NCBI RefSeq assembly: GCF_025060895.1
Contig: NZ_JANZKV010000144.1
Span: forward strand, 1-64,000
Length of the DNA stretch: 64,000 nt
DNA from: Stieleria sedimenti
GTDB taxonomy: Bacteria > Planctomycetota > Planctomycetia > Pirellulales > Pirellulaceae
Reading direction: 5' to 3'
Shown one piece after another: positions 19,601 to 27,965 of the stretch. Made by a program: the position numbers and the translations under genes. The notes under the pieces were generated by a model that worked only from the letters and a program-made list of their open reading frames with translations, did no database searches and was not told the origin of the DNA. Positions within the stretch are counted from its first letter, which is position 1; the number at the start of each line of letters is the position of its first letter.

Positions 19601-21327
19601 GCATCAAGACCGACTTTGCCGGCGAGTTCCTGGCGGCTCATGTGACCGAACTGCAAGGCTTGGCGCCCGACCAACTTTCGACGTATCTGTCATTCGCCGC
19701 GCGTTATGCGTCGCCGGAACACCTGGGCACCATCTCGCAAATGGCGCAAACACGCTTCGCAGAGGACCCGGACTTCCAGGAGGATCTGCTGCGTTCGATC
19801 CAGACGGGACTTCGCCAGCGCGGCATCGCGTCTCCACCGGTCGTGGTCGCTTGGGCGACCCGTTTGGCTCGATCGTACCTGGGCATTCCAGGCGACGGCG
19901 ATGCTCTGCCCGAACGTCCCAGGCAAATCGGTTGGACCTATTTCCCCTACCCCGGGACCCCCGACCATGGCAATCCGTGGGTGCCGTCGACCAAACGCAA
20001 TTCGGCCGACGGCGAGCAAGCATCGAAATTGCACAGCAGCTTTCCGACCGGGGAATCCAAAACAGGGATCTATCGCAGTGACTCGTTTCGGTTGCCAGAG
20101 GAATTCTCGTTCTATTTGGCCGGTCACGACGGTTTCCCCGACAAACCGATTCAGCAATTGAACTTGGTGCGATTGCGGGACGCCGCCACTCAAGCGGTCC
20201 TGCAAAGCTGGAGTCCTCCGCGGAACGACACCGCACATAAGATCACTTGGAAATCCGCCGACGCGGCCGGACGCGAGGTGTTCGTCGAGTTGGTCGATGG
20301 TGATACGGCCGGGGCTTACGCATGGATGGCCGTCGGACGGTTTTCGGTCGATGGTTTGAACCCGAGCAACGAAGCGGCACGTTTCACCCGGGCGGCACGG
20401 CTGATCGGAGAGTTCCGCATCGGCGAACTCGCCGGCGTGGCGAAACAGCTTGTTGCGGATCCGGATGCCAGCGGTGCGTTGGCAGCGGAATTCGCCGCCG
20501 CGTTGGTCGCCTTCGATCCCACGTCGCAACGATCTGCCATTGCCGAGTCGCTCTCGATCAACGGCATTCACCGCATCCTGCGCGGCGAACTCGCCAACGT
20601 TTTGTTGAGTCCCAAGGACGACACGGTGGCCGAGACACTTGGCAAGGTGACCAAACTGGCAACCGCGGCGGAACAATTGCGGATTGCCGGAAAGCTCTCG
20701 TCGGACCAAGCCGGCGTGGAAACGCTGTTGATGCTCGTCGAAGCCGGCCAGGCGTCACCGCGTTTGCTTGTCGCGCCTGCGGTCCGCGGCAAACTGGATA
20801 GTCTGGCGACGCAGGAACAATCGCAACGGATCTCCGAGTTGACAAACGATTTGCCGACCGAAGATCAAACCTTGATCGCTGCGATGAACACACGCAAAGC
20901 CGCGTATTTGGTCGGCGGCGGTGACGCGATCGCCGGAGGCCAGTTGTTCGCCAAACAGTGCGCCGTCTGCCATCAGGTCGCGGGCAAGGGAGTCGCGGTC
21001 GGACCGAACCTGGATGGCGTCGGCAACCGCGGTTTGGATCGGTTGATCGAAGACGTGCTGACGCCCAATCGAAACATCGACGCCGCCTTCCGCGCCAGCG
21101 TGGTGCTGACCGAAGACGGGCAAGTTTATAGCGGGCTGATCAAACGGACCGATGGAACACAGTTGGTGATCGTCGATCAGACCGGCAAAGAAATCAACGT
21201 GGCCGTCGACGAGATCGTCAGGCAAAAAACGGTTGCCACCTCTCCGATGCCCGCCAACTTTCATGAAACGCTGGACGAGGGGCAAACCAGAGATCTGTTG
21301 GCGTACCTATTGTCGTTGACGCATTAG
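16618..21327 (+). CDS. Secreted FG-GAP / PVC-type dehydrogenase / HEAT / cytochrome c protein
   Basis: A 1569-residue exported protein. The start at 16618 gives the signal peptide MKRSCELLSFTILVSFVAAL; a longer frame to 16480 lacks a signal. Residues 30-400 are FG-GAP/VCBS beta-propeller repeats with Asp-rich calcium loops (DFNRDGHHD, DFNGDGQID, DIDGDGVLD). Residues about 440-800 form a PVC-type dehydrogenase-like propeller (LPAGFKVQLVAAEPEIAKP). HEAT-like helices follow to about 1090. Residues about 1100-1250 look like an inserted beta-sandwich. The end holds a c-type haem site C-A-V-C-H near 1448 and the family tail (TPNRNIDAAFRASVVLTEDG, then LLAYLLSLTH). The last three parts parallel the sulfatase fusion at 2045-6604. 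A role in periplasmic sugar oxidation is plausible but unproven. Confidence 0.85.
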   Translation: MKRSCELLSFTILVSFVAALVPPPLAAETPSPRFQKLVLSESFHSEGADAADFNRDGHHDIVSGPYWYEGPEFRTRHAYAVVKDYSIKGYSDHFFSFARDFNGDGQIDIFSIPMPGTAGVWYENPGDGGGSDVWTSHVALPSVDNESPTFADIDGDGIDELVCIHQGRYGYAEPDNADPTLPWHFTAVSDNRGYGRFTHGLGVGDVDGDGRPDLLEKDGWWQQTETAGAPFTFHPVKFAASGGSQMFAYDFDGDGDNDVLSVQNAHGYGLSWFERRGSGDDFLFVEHPILGSRPSDNPYGLAISQMHAVALTDIDGDGVLDIVTGKRFWAHGGNDPGASELPVLYWLRTARSDYGVDFHPHLIDVRVGVGTQLTTADIDRNGHVDVIVGNKLGTYVLLNRGTAESPPTPSTTAPHRVGSDEFKNAVRTTEPLTPEQEQQTFVLPAGFKVQLVAAEPEIAKPMNMAFDTRGRLWVSSSVEYPFPAADGEGRDTIKILEDTDADGRADKITTFADGLNIPIGLYPYRDGVICYSIPNIWLLRDTDGDDKCDTREILYGPFDYSRDTHGMCNGFTRGLDGWLYACHGFNNQSSVAGKDGHNVTMHSGNTFRIRTDGSRIEHFTDGQVNPFGMAIDPNGDLFTADCHTKPITLLMRGGVYEGFGKPHDGLGFVPNVMEHLHGSTAIGGIALYHDDAFPPVFHGNAFGGNVMTSRVNRNSIHHAGSTVSAREESDFMISGDPWFRPVDLQTGPDGALYVADFYNRIIGHYEVGLDHPGRDRQRGRIWRIVYDDDARTRRDVPAVASMDPPKRDDFSQISRAIEQLESANLTRRSIASDQLADQFGAEAIEPVRQALAHCETPDAKVHLLWVLHRLAAITDGEIQAAAQDENARVRSHAMQIIGASGDAGESLQEWLAAGLHDSDAMVRRRAAQAAAMFPSLQLTKELMETLHQTPASDPHLRHAIRMTLRDHLRDAERFRTFTASLPARDVNAVIDLCLGIKTDFAGEFLAAHVTELQGLAPDQLSTYLSFAARYASPEHLGTISQMAQTRFAEDPDFQEDLLRSIQTGLRQRGIASPPVVVAWATRLARSYLGIPGDGDALPERPRQIGWTYFPYPGTPDHGNPWVPSTKRNSADGEQASKLHSSFPTGESKTGIYRSDSFRLPEEFSFYLAGHDGFPDKPIQQLNLVRLRDAATQAVLQSWSPPRNDTAHKITWKSADAAGREVFVELVDGDTAGAYAWMAVGRFSVDGLNPSNEAARFTRAARLIGEFRIGELAGVAKQLVADPDASGALAAEFAAALVAFDPTSQRSAIAESLSINGIHRILRGELANVLLSPKDDTVAETLGKVTKLATAAEQLRIAGKLSSDQAGVETLLMLVEAGQASPRLLVAPAVRGKLDSLATQEQSQRISELTNDLPTEDQTLIAAMNTRKAAYLVGGGDAIAGGQLFAKQCAVCHQVAGKGVAVGPNLDGVGNRGLDRLIEDVLTPNRNIDAAFRASVVLTEDGQVYSGLIKRTDGTQLVIVDQTGKEINVAVDEIVRQKTVATSPMPANFHETLDEGQTRDLLAYLLSLTH

Positions 21328-21379
21328 ATCGCCGACCAGTATGCGGCATCGCCAGCTCACCGCGCGAGGTGAAACCGTC

Positions 21380-21436
21380 GATTCACCGTTCGACCCTCCC
21401 CCCGCTGCGCTCGCCTCTCCCTGCCAGGGAGGGTGA
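21380..21436. repeat. Partial copy (right end) of the ~150-bp terminal-inverted-repeat element
   Basis: ATTCACCGTTCGACCCTCCC and the following CCAGGGAGGGTGAC match the right ends of the full elements at 24796-24946 and 40315-40465. The left end is absent. It lies between the PVC gene and the small membrane protein gene on the same strand. Confidence 0.7.
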
Positions 21437-21481
21437 CTGGAGAGGTGTAGACACCAATCTCTGACGCCTGAGGAAACTCTG

Positions 21482-21691
21482 TTGAATCATCCCACAAAAA
21501 TCTTCGGTACGATCGGGCTAATCGCGGTCTATTTCACGTCGTCTTACTTCGTCGGTGAATTTGCGTACATCGCGGTCTTGGGCGTTCTGGTTGCAGCATG
21601 GTTGTTCCGGATCACCTTTCCGCTGCTGTATCGGCTGGAACAGCGAATCGGCCGCTGGGAATCGCGTCAGGATGTCGACCCGGATGAGTGA
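21482..21691 (+). CDS. Small membrane protein, TTG start
   Basis: A 69-residue protein with two closely spaced hydrophobic segments (GTIGLIAVYFTSSYFV, residues 9-24, and YIAVLGVLVAAWLFRITFPL, 29-48) and a charged C-terminal tail (RLEQRIGRWESRQDVDPDE). It is therefore probably an inner-membrane hairpin with the tail in the cytoplasm. It starts with TTG, supported by AGGAA seven bases upstream. No family is recognised. It is 154 nt after the PVC gene and 105 nt before the Tat protein gene, all on the same strand. Reality of the gene is supported by the ribosome-binding site and membrane pattern only. Confidence 0.5.
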   Translation: MNHPTKIFGTIGLIAVYFTSSYFVGEFAYIAVLGVLVAAWLFRITFPLLYRLEQRIGRWESRQDVDPDE

Positions 21692-21796
21692 TTCGATCGC
21701 CACCGAGCAGACGCATCTGATGTGAGGGATTCAATCGGTTACGATGGTGAGTAGGCGGACTCTTTTTGAGGTTTTAGGCAATTGCGGAGCAAAACG

Positions 21797-23329
21797 ATGA
21801 ATCGAACAGCAGGCACCCCTCGGCGAAGCTTCTTGGGCGTGTGTGGCGGGGCAACCGCCGCGTTGGCATTGAGCGAGCTTGACATCATCAACCATTTGCC
21901 GCGTGTCAGCGCGGCCGAGGCGACACTTGGCCAACAATCCGTTCGTTTCAGCGACGACATTGAACCCTTGGTGCGATTGCTCGAAGAGACGCCGCGCAAT
22001 CGGGTCGTGGAAGTGTTTGCCGACAAGGTCCGCAGCGGCACCTCGTATCGTGAAGTGTTGACGGCGTTGCTGCTGGCCGGCGTCCGCAACGTCGAACCAA
22101 GGCCGAGTGTGGGTTTTAAGTTCCACGCCGTGCTGGTCGTCAACTCGGCCCACCTGGCCAGCCTCGCGTCGCCCGATCAAGATCGTTGGTTGCCGATTTT
22201 CTGGGCACTCGATTACTTTAAATCGTCCCAAGCCCGCGATGTCCAGGAAGGAAATTGGACAATGTCAGCGGTGAACGAATCGTCCGTCCCGGCACCGCAT
22301 CAGGCGCGTCAAGCGTTTGTCGATGCGATGGACAACTGGGATGTCGATGCGGCCGACGCCGCGGTCGCGGGATTCGTCCGATCCGCCGGCGCGAACGAGG
22401 TGTTTGAATTGATGGCCCACTACGGATGCCGCGATTTTCGCAGCATCGGCCACAAAGCCATCTTCGTGGCCAACAGCTTTCGCACCTTGCAATGCATCGG
22501 CTGGCGGTATGCCGAACCCGTGTTGCGTTCGCTGACCTACGCGTTGTTGAATCACCACGGAGAGCCCAATCCGGCGAGCAGCGACTTGGCCCCCGACGCG
22601 GCGTGGCGGGTGACCGATTCATTGGTCGACGGCTTCGATGATCAATGGAACAGCGGCAAACTGGATTCGTCGGCCTCGCTGGCCCATTTGCAAACCTTGC
22701 GTGATGCCACGCCCGAACAGGCGGTGCGGGAAACGGCCAAGCTGATTCAGTCCGGCATCCATCCCCAGTCGATCGCCGATGCGTTGTTCCTTTCGGCCGG
22801 TGAGATGCTGATGCAGCAACCCGGCATCATTTCGCTGCATTCGTCGACGACCACCAACGCCATGCAATACGCCTATCGGACGGCCCGAGATCCGAAGACC
22901 CGGCTCCGGCTGCTGTTGCAGAACGCCGCGTTCATTCCCCACTTCCGATCGTCGATGCAGTCGCGTGGGAAGGTGGCGACTCAAAGCATCGATCAGTTGC
23001 AACACGTGGAAGCTCCCGAGCAGGCAACCTCGGTGACCAAGATCTTTGAACTGATCAACGACAATCGCGAGGAAGCATCACGTGGCGCGATGGCGTTTCT
23101 GGCAGCCGGCGGTCAGGCCGAACAAATGATTCACACCGCCCGCCAATTGGTGTTCCTCAAAGGCAACGATTCCCACGATTACAAATTCAGTTCAGCCGTG
23201 CTGGAAGATTTCTATGCGGTCTCGCCGAATTTCCGCAACAGCTATCTGGCCGCGTCGACCTATCTGTTGCCTGGAAGCCGTGATCGAGATAACGGACTGG
23301 TCGATCGCATTCGATCCGCGGTCGGGTAA
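21797..23329 (+). CDS. Tat-exported protein of unknown function
   Basis: A 510-residue protein starting at ATG 21797, with GGAG seven bases upstream; a TTG five codons earlier is less likely. The N-terminus is a twin-arginine-type leader (TPRRSFLGVCGG, residues 7-18, then ATAALAL), so it is exported folded, often with a cofactor. The remainder is largely helical, without a recognised catalytic motif. Noticeable stretches are FKFHAVLVVNSAH near 109-121, MAHYGCRDFRSIGHKAIF near 210-227 and LQNAAFIPHFRS near 375-386, whose several His residues could bind metal. Planctomycetes have large families of such uncharacterised exported proteins. No function is proposed. It is convergent with the HD-domain gene. 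Confidence 0.65.
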   Translation: MNRTAGTPRRSFLGVCGGATAALALSELDIINHLPRVSAAEATLGQQSVRFSDDIEPLVRLLEETPRNRVVEVFADKVRSGTSYREVLTALLLAGVRNVEPRPSVGFKFHAVLVVNSAHLASLASPDQDRWLPIFWALDYFKSSQARDVQEGNWTMSAVNESSVPAPHQARQAFVDAMDNWDVDAADAAVAGFVRSAGANEVFELMAHYGCRDFRSIGHKAIFVANSFRTLQCIGWRYAEPVLRSLTYALLNHHGEPNPASSDLAPDAAWRVTDSLVDGFDDQWNSGKLDSSASLAHLQTLRDATPEQAVRETAKLIQSGIHPQSIADALFLSAGEMLMQQPGIISLHSSTTTNAMQYAYRTARDPKTRLRLLLQNAAFIPHFRSSMQSRGKVATQSIDQLQHVEAPEQATSVTKIFELINDNREEASRGAMAFLAAGGQAEQMIHTARQLVFLKGNDSHDYKFSSAVLEDFYAVSPNFRNSYLAASTYLLPGSRDRDNGLVDRIRSAVG

Positions 23330-23554
23330 GGGGATCGTTTGAGATTTCAGAGATGTGTGGCACTTCTGAATCCCTTCAGGCCTTGGCGTTCCAGCCCCCT
23401 TGCACCGGTGGCTACCCGGCCGATGCCATCGAATTTGACGTCGGCGGGGTGTTCTTTTGTTAGCGGCACTCAGCTTCCGCCCCAGACCAATTTCAGGTAG
23501 CGAATCTTGTTAAAGCTTCTCCTGCTTGGGATCTTTCACATGATCCACTCAGCC

Positions 23555-24028
23555 CTACAACCGCTGCATGATCCCGCGATAGGCAGCTTCGTCGATTTCA
23601 CCGGTCAGGAAGCGATAGGTTGCCACGTACTTGCCCACCCGCGAGAGGTCTCGTTGGAAGCGTTCACCGCGGAGCAACACGCGGTCCAGAGACAGGTTGT
23701 CGCGCAAATCAGACAATTTGACTTGCCGGGCGAGTTCGTTTTCTCGCAACCGAATCACGTAGTCCTGGTACGACGTTTCGCTGCGGTGGGTCATCAGATC
23801 GACGCCTTGGACCACCCGATCGCTGAACCCGTGTGATCGCAGATCGTCCAGGGTGACTGGTGTGTCTTCGACCAAATCATGCATCACGCCAACCATTTTA
23901 GCCTCCAGCGAGTCGACGCCCATCATCACGCGGATGCAATGCAAGATGTAAGGCTGGCCCGACTTGTCGGTGATTCCGGCGAAGTGTTTTGCGGCCAATG
24001 CGATCGCGTCTTCGAGTGTCGCAGGCAT
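23555..24028 (-). CDS. Small single-domain HD phosphohydrolase (SpoT/MESH1-like)
   Basis: A 157-residue cytoplasmic protein that is essentially only an HD domain of the RelA/SpoT hydrolase type: H30 (YILHCIRV), H50-D51 followed by LVEDT (HDLVEDT), and KLSDLRDN near residues 104-111, giving the four metal ligands H-HD-D. Length and layout fit small alarmone hydrolases (ppGpp pyrophosphohydrolase, MESH1-like); activity on other nucleotides is possible. The start ATG at 24028 has AAGGA about 9 bases upstream; a longer in-frame extension to 24313 overlaps the divergent TM2 gene and is rejected. No synthetase domain is attached and none is seen in the window. Confidence 0.75.
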   Translation of the reverse strand: MPATLEDAIALAAKHFAGITDKSGQPYILHCIRVMMGVDSLEAKMVGVMHDLVEDTPVTLDDLRSHGFSDRVVQGVDLMTHRSETSYQDYVIRLRENELARQVKLSDLRDNLSLDRVLLRGERFQRDLSRVGKYVATYRFLTGEIDEAAYRGIMQRL

Positions 24029-24193
24029 GATGTTGGATTCCTTGCCATTGGAGGAACAGAAAGTTGAGTGAAACGGTTCCAGCCGATGCCAAGACTGGAA
24101 CAGGATTTGCGAATCACAGCAACGGCGGCGAGTGTCGTGCCAAAAAGACCTCCCGCTGTCACACCATCGTCCTTTCCACCGCATTGCCGAGCC

Positions 24194-24637
24194 ATGCACG
24201 CTGCTACTGAGACTTACGGAACCCCCCGCCACGCCGTGGCCTATGAAATGACGCCGACCCATCCGGTGCTGATCGGGTACCTCTACTGGATTCTCGGCAT
24301 CTTTGGTGCCCACCGATTCTACTTCGGCCGACCGATCACGGGGGTGCTTTGGTTTTTCACCGGCGGCGTGTTTTTGATCGGCTGGATTGTGGACCTGTTC
24401 TTGATCCCGTCGATGGCCGAAGACGCGTCACGGCGGTACCGCAGGGGACGGATCGATTACACGCTTTGCTGGGTGCTGCACACCTTTCTGGGTCTGTTCG
24501 GCGTGCACCGCTTGTACATGGGCAAGATCTTCACCGGTGTGCTGTACCTGCTGACCGGAGGCTTGCTGGGTGTCGGGTTCGTCTATGACCTGCTGACCCT
24601 GAACGAGCAGATCGATGAATTGAATGCGTGGGAGTAG
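24194..24637 (+). CDS. TM2-domain membrane protein with two TM2 repeats
   Basis: A 147-residue membrane protein. It contains two TM2 domains in tandem: GYLYWILGIFGAHRFYFGRP (about residues 26-45) with ITGVLWFFTGGVFLIGWIVD, and then VLHTFLGLFGVHRLYMGK (about 98-115) with IFTGVLYLLTGGLLGVGFVYD. Each has the G-x-H-R-F/L-Y-x-G motif in the turn between two helices, predicting four membrane segments. TM2 proteins are widespread, and their molecular role is not settled. Start ATG 24194 is chosen; 24248 is possible because the first 18 residues are not conserved-looking. It is divergent from the HD gene, and the 165-nt gap probably holds both promoters. Confidence 0.82.
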   Translation: MHAATETYGTPRHAVAYEMTPTHPVLIGYLYWILGIFGAHRFYFGRPITGVLWFFTGGVFLIGWIVDLFLIPSMAEDASRRYRRGRIDYTLCWVLHTFLGLFGVHRLYMGKIFTGVLYLLTGGLLGVGFVYDLLTLNEQIDELNAWE

Positions 24638-24745
24638 GGGAGCGGGTCGCGGAGGAGATCGCGACGACGCCGGGAGGGTGCTTTGGCATCGTTGTTGGCA
24701 TCGGTGGGTGCGGGGCCGCGGAAAGCCCTCCCCTCGCTGCGCTCG

Positions 24746-24979
24746 ACCCTCCCGCTCAGAGGTCGTGCAGTTTTTAAGTCGTGGATCACAAGGGGTTTTC
24801 GTCACTCTCCCCCTGGGAGAGTCGAGCGTAGCGAGGAGAGGGTTTTTGTTGCTGCTCGGGACGCAACCCTGGCCGGCGAAGTGAACACCGCGATTGACCG
24901 TTCGACCTCCCCTCGCTTCGCTCGACCCTCCTGCCAGGAGGGTGACTTTAAAAACTGCACGACCTCCTCACGGGAGGGT
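24746..24979. repeat. Outer inverted repeat interrupted by the ~150-bp element
   Basis: The arms at 24746-24780 (containing GAGGTCGTGCAGTTTTTAA) and 24944-24979 (containing TTTAAAAACTGCACGACCTC) are reverse complements apart from small differences. Between them lies the separate terminal-inverted-repeat element at 24796-24946, so one element appears to have landed in the loop of another. This fills most of the 418-nt gap between the convergent TM2 and alaS genes; no coding region is seen there. Confidence 0.72.
24796..24946. repeat. MITE-like element with ~40-bp terminal inverted repeats, copy A
   Basis: It begins near GTCACTCTCCCCCTGGGAGA and ends with CTGCCAGGAGGGTGAC; the two ends pair over about 40 bases with mismatches (GTCGAGCG-A-GCGAGG-GAGG core). 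A second full copy is at 40315-40465 and a right-end fragment at 21380-21436. There is no open reading frame, so it would need a transposase in trans if mobile. Confidence 0.8.
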
Positions 24980-25055
24980 TACTTCTTGACTTGATGCGCC
25001 AGCCCGACGTGCAAGCGAGGGACGCCGCGTGCACCTTTGCTAACGCGTGCGCCGC

Positions 25056-27887
25056 TTACGCGCCGAGTTGCTCTCGCATGGAGGTCTTCGCGGCGTCGAG
25101 TGCTGCGGGCAGTTTGCTGGGGTCTTTGCCGCCGGCTTGGGCCATGTCGGGGCGACCACCGCCGCCACCGCCGACCATCTTGGCAGCCGCGCCGACCCAT
25201 TGGCCGGCTTTCAAGCCTTTGTCGACCAGCGTGTGACTGAGGCCTCCCACCAGGACCACTTTGTCGCCCTGGACGGTGCCGAGCAGCACGGCCGATCCGC
25301 CGGAGGATTTTTTGCGGATCTGATCGATCCAGCCTCGCATGACGTTCGGGTTCGCACCGGGGACTTCCGCCACAACAATCAAATCGTCGCCGACCTTTTC
25401 CCCTTTGCCGATCAAGTCATCCGCGGTGATCTTTCCGCCGGCGGTGGCTTCTTTTAATTGCGCGACCAAGCTGGCGCGGTCGGCGAGCATCGAATCGATC
25501 CGCGCGAGCACTTCGTCTTGAGAGACATTCAACCGTCGCGTGATCTCACGGACGCTGGCGCGGACGCTGGGATAATCGCTGACGTCCGCGGCGGGGCAAT
25601 CCGCGGTGACTGAAAAGGCGTCGGCATGCTCGGACGGTTTGCCGCTGGTGAGCTCCTTCTTCAGCTGTCGGACTTCGCCGGCCAGCTGTACGATCGCACC
25701 GCCGGCATGAGCCGGGTCGGTGCCGAGCCGCGCGGCGATGTCAGCAAGCAACATTTGCGTCTGTTGACGATGCTGCTCGGCGCGGGCGCCGGTCAGGGCA
25801 ACGATTCGACGAGTGCCGGCCGAGACGCTTTCTTCGGCCATCAATTCAAACGTTTGAACGCTGCCCGAGCGGGTGACGTGCGTCCCCGCGCAAAGTTCTT
25901 TGCTGTAGTCGCCGATGGAGACCATGCGGACGGGGTCGGGGTACTTTTCACCGAACAACATCATCGCGCCGGCCTGGCGGGCTTCGGCCAGCGGGAGGGT
26001 CTGCCAGGAGACCTCGGCGTCTTCGTCGATCCGCGTCATCACGTCGCTTTCGATTTTCACCAAGACGTCGTCGGGAATCGGTTTTTGGTTGGTGAAATCG
26101 AAACGCAAGCGGTCCTCTTCGACTTTGCTGCCCTGTTGTTGGGCGTGGTCGCCGATGTTGGTGTGCAGTGCGTGGTGCAGGATGTGGGTGGCGGAGTGGG
26201 CGCGGGCGAGGGCGCCGCGTCGATCGGTATCGACGACGGCTTTGCAACTCGCGCCTTCTTTGATTTCGCCCTTGGTCAGCTTGCCGTGATGGACGATCAG
26301 GCCGCCGTGTTTCTGGGTATCGTGGACGATGAATTCGAAATCATCCGAGCTGATGACGCCGGTGTCGCCGACCTGGCCACCCGATTCGCCATAGAACGGT
26401 GATTCGCTGAGCACCAAGCGGAATTCGGCGTCGCCGGGACGGCTGATGCGGCTCAGCAACTGCCCTTCGTCGTCTTTGTCTTTGCCGTCGCCGGTGATGA
26501 TGCCCTTGATCGTCGCGGTCGTCTCGGTCGCGTCGTAACCGACGAACGGCGTTTCCCGCAGTGCTTCTTTGAGTGTTTCCAGGGGACCGGTCTGAAACAG
26601 TTCGACTTGTCCGGCACCGCTGGCGATCGCGTGTTCGTGCATCGCGTCACGATAGCCCGGCCAATCGAAGGTAAAATTCTTTTCGGCGGCGAGGGTTTGC
26701 AACAACTCCGGGGGGACGCCGTAGGTCGTGTTCAATTCCGCGGCTTCTTTACCGGGGACCATCACCGCGTCTTCTTCGTTCATCTCCTCGAACAGTTGTC
26801 CGATGCGTTTCATGCCGCCGTCGATCGTTCCGAAGAACGCATTCTCTTCCGACTCGATGACTTCGCTGACGCGTGGGATGGTTTCGCTCAGTTCGGGGTA
26901 CGCGGTTCGGCTGGCGTCGGCGACCGCGGCAACGAGCTTGTGCAGGAAGGGCTCGCGGAGATCCATTTGGTACCCGTCCAACACCGCGCGTCGGATCAGA
27001 CGACGGACGACATACTTGGCCTTGTCACGTCCGGGGTAGACGTTCTCGTGGATCGCAAAGGCGCAAGCCCGAGCGTGGTCGGTGATCCGGCGCAGGCGTC
27101 GACCGTTATCGCTGTCGGGGTCGTAGTGCACGCCGACGACGTCCGCGGCGGCATCGACGATCGGCCGCAGGGAATCGATGTGGAAGTTGGTGGAAACGCC
27201 TTGCAGGACGCTGGCGGTGCGTTCCAGCCCCATGCCGGTGTCAATGTTTTGGCTGGGCAGCGGTTTGAGATTGTCCGGCGGGTCGCCGACGCGATTGAAC
27301 TGGGTGAAGACCAGGTTCCAGATTTCGACGTCACTGCCGTCGTCGAGGTGATAATAGATTTCGCTGCACGGACCACACACCCCGTCGGGGCCTTCGCTGG
27401 GTGCCGAGGCGGGCCAAAAGTTTTCGTCTTCGTCCATCCGCACGATCCGATCGTCCGGCAACCCGATCGACTCTTTCCAGATCTCATAGGCCTGGTCATC
27501 GTCTTTGTAGACCGTCACGGACAATTTGGCCGGGTCGATGGCCAGCCATTTTTTCGCCGTCAAGAATTCCCAGGCCCACGCGATGGCTTCCTTTTTGAAA
27601 TAGTCGCCGAAGGAGAAATTCCCCAGCATTTCGAAAAAGGTGTGGTGATAGGCGGTCCGGCCGACGTTATCGATGTCGCCGGTTCGGAGGCATTTTTGGC
27701 AGGTCGTCGCGCGGGTGAAATCGAGTTTCACTTTGCCCAGAAAGTGATCCTTGAACTGGTTCATCCCGGCCGGGGTGAACAGGACCGAGGGGTCCCAGGT
27801 GGGGACCAACACATCGCTGGGCTTTCGGACGCAGCCCTTGGATTCAAAGAATTCGAGATATTTTTCGCGGAGTTCGTCGGTTTTCAT
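25056..27887 (-). CDS. alaS: Alanine--tRNA ligase
   Basis: A 943-residue cytoplasmic enzyme that charges tRNA-Ala. The class II catalytic core starts at the N-terminus (MKTDELREKYLEFFESKG, then FTPAGMNQFKDHFLG near 37-51 and NVGRTAYHHTFFEMLGNFSF near 74-93). The editing domain has the zinc motif in ARAHSATHILHHALH near residue 572 and CAGTHVTRSG near 675. The C-Ala domain with Gly-rich GGGGGGRPDMAQAGG ends the protein near 917-931. The length is slightly above the usual ~870 because of an insertion between the catalytic and editing parts (about 340-440). All key motifs are present, so it should be functional. It follows the lipoprotein gene by 78 nt on the same strand. Confidence 0.97.
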   Translation of the reverse strand: MKTDELREKYLEFFESKGCVRKPSDVLVPTWDPSVLFTPAGMNQFKDHFLGKVKLDFTRATTCQKCLRTGDIDNVGRTAYHHTFFEMLGNFSFGDYFKKEAIAWAWEFLTAKKWLAIDPAKLSVTVYKDDDQAYEIWKESIGLPDDRIVRMDEDENFWPASAPSEGPDGVCGPCSEIYYHLDDGSDVEIWNLVFTQFNRVGDPPDNLKPLPSQNIDTGMGLERTASVLQGVSTNFHIDSLRPIVDAAADVVGVHYDPDSDNGRRLRRITDHARACAFAIHENVYPGRDKAKYVVRRLIRRAVLDGYQMDLREPFLHKLVAAVADASRTAYPELSETIPRVSEVIESEENAFFGTIDGGMKRIGQLFEEMNEEDAVMVPGKEAAELNTTYGVPPELLQTLAAEKNFTFDWPGYRDAMHEHAIASGAGQVELFQTGPLETLKEALRETPFVGYDATETTATIKGIITGDGKDKDDEGQLLSRISRPGDAEFRLVLSESPFYGESGGQVGDTGVISSDDFEFIVHDTQKHGGLIVHHGKLTKGEIKEGASCKAVVDTDRRGALARAHSATHILHHALHTNIGDHAQQQGSKVEEDRLRFDFTNQKPIPDDVLVKIESDVMTRIDEDAEVSWQTLPLAEARQAGAMMLFGEKYPDPVRMVSIGDYSKELCAGTHVTRSGSVQTFELMAEESVSAGTRRIVALTGARAEQHRQQTQMLLADIAARLGTDPAHAGGAIVQLAGEVRQLKKELTSGKPSEHADAFSVTADCPAADVSDYPSVRASVREITRRLNVSQDEVLARIDSMLADRASLVAQLKEATAGGKITADDLIGKGEKVGDDLIVVAEVPGANPNVMRGWIDQIRKKSSGGSAVLLGTVQGDKVVLVGGLSHTLVDKGLKAGQWVGAAAKMVGGGGGGRPDMAQAGGKDPSKLPAALDAAKTSMREQLGA

Positions 27888-27965
27888 GGGTCAACGCACG
27901 GAGATTGAAAGAAGTGCAGTGCCGCCGATGATATCGGATGGATCCGATTTCTCGTAGACGGAGCG

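Noticed and set aside
23330-23554. Possible terminator between the Tat protein and HD genes
   Set aside because: No stem of useful length was found in this 225-nt convergent gap. Only a GTTAGCGGCA word recalls one repeat family, too short to call.
26607-27908. A 433-codon plus-strand frame opposite alaS
   Set aside because: It is antisense to the alanyl-tRNA synthetase catalytic and editing core and has no recognisable domain.
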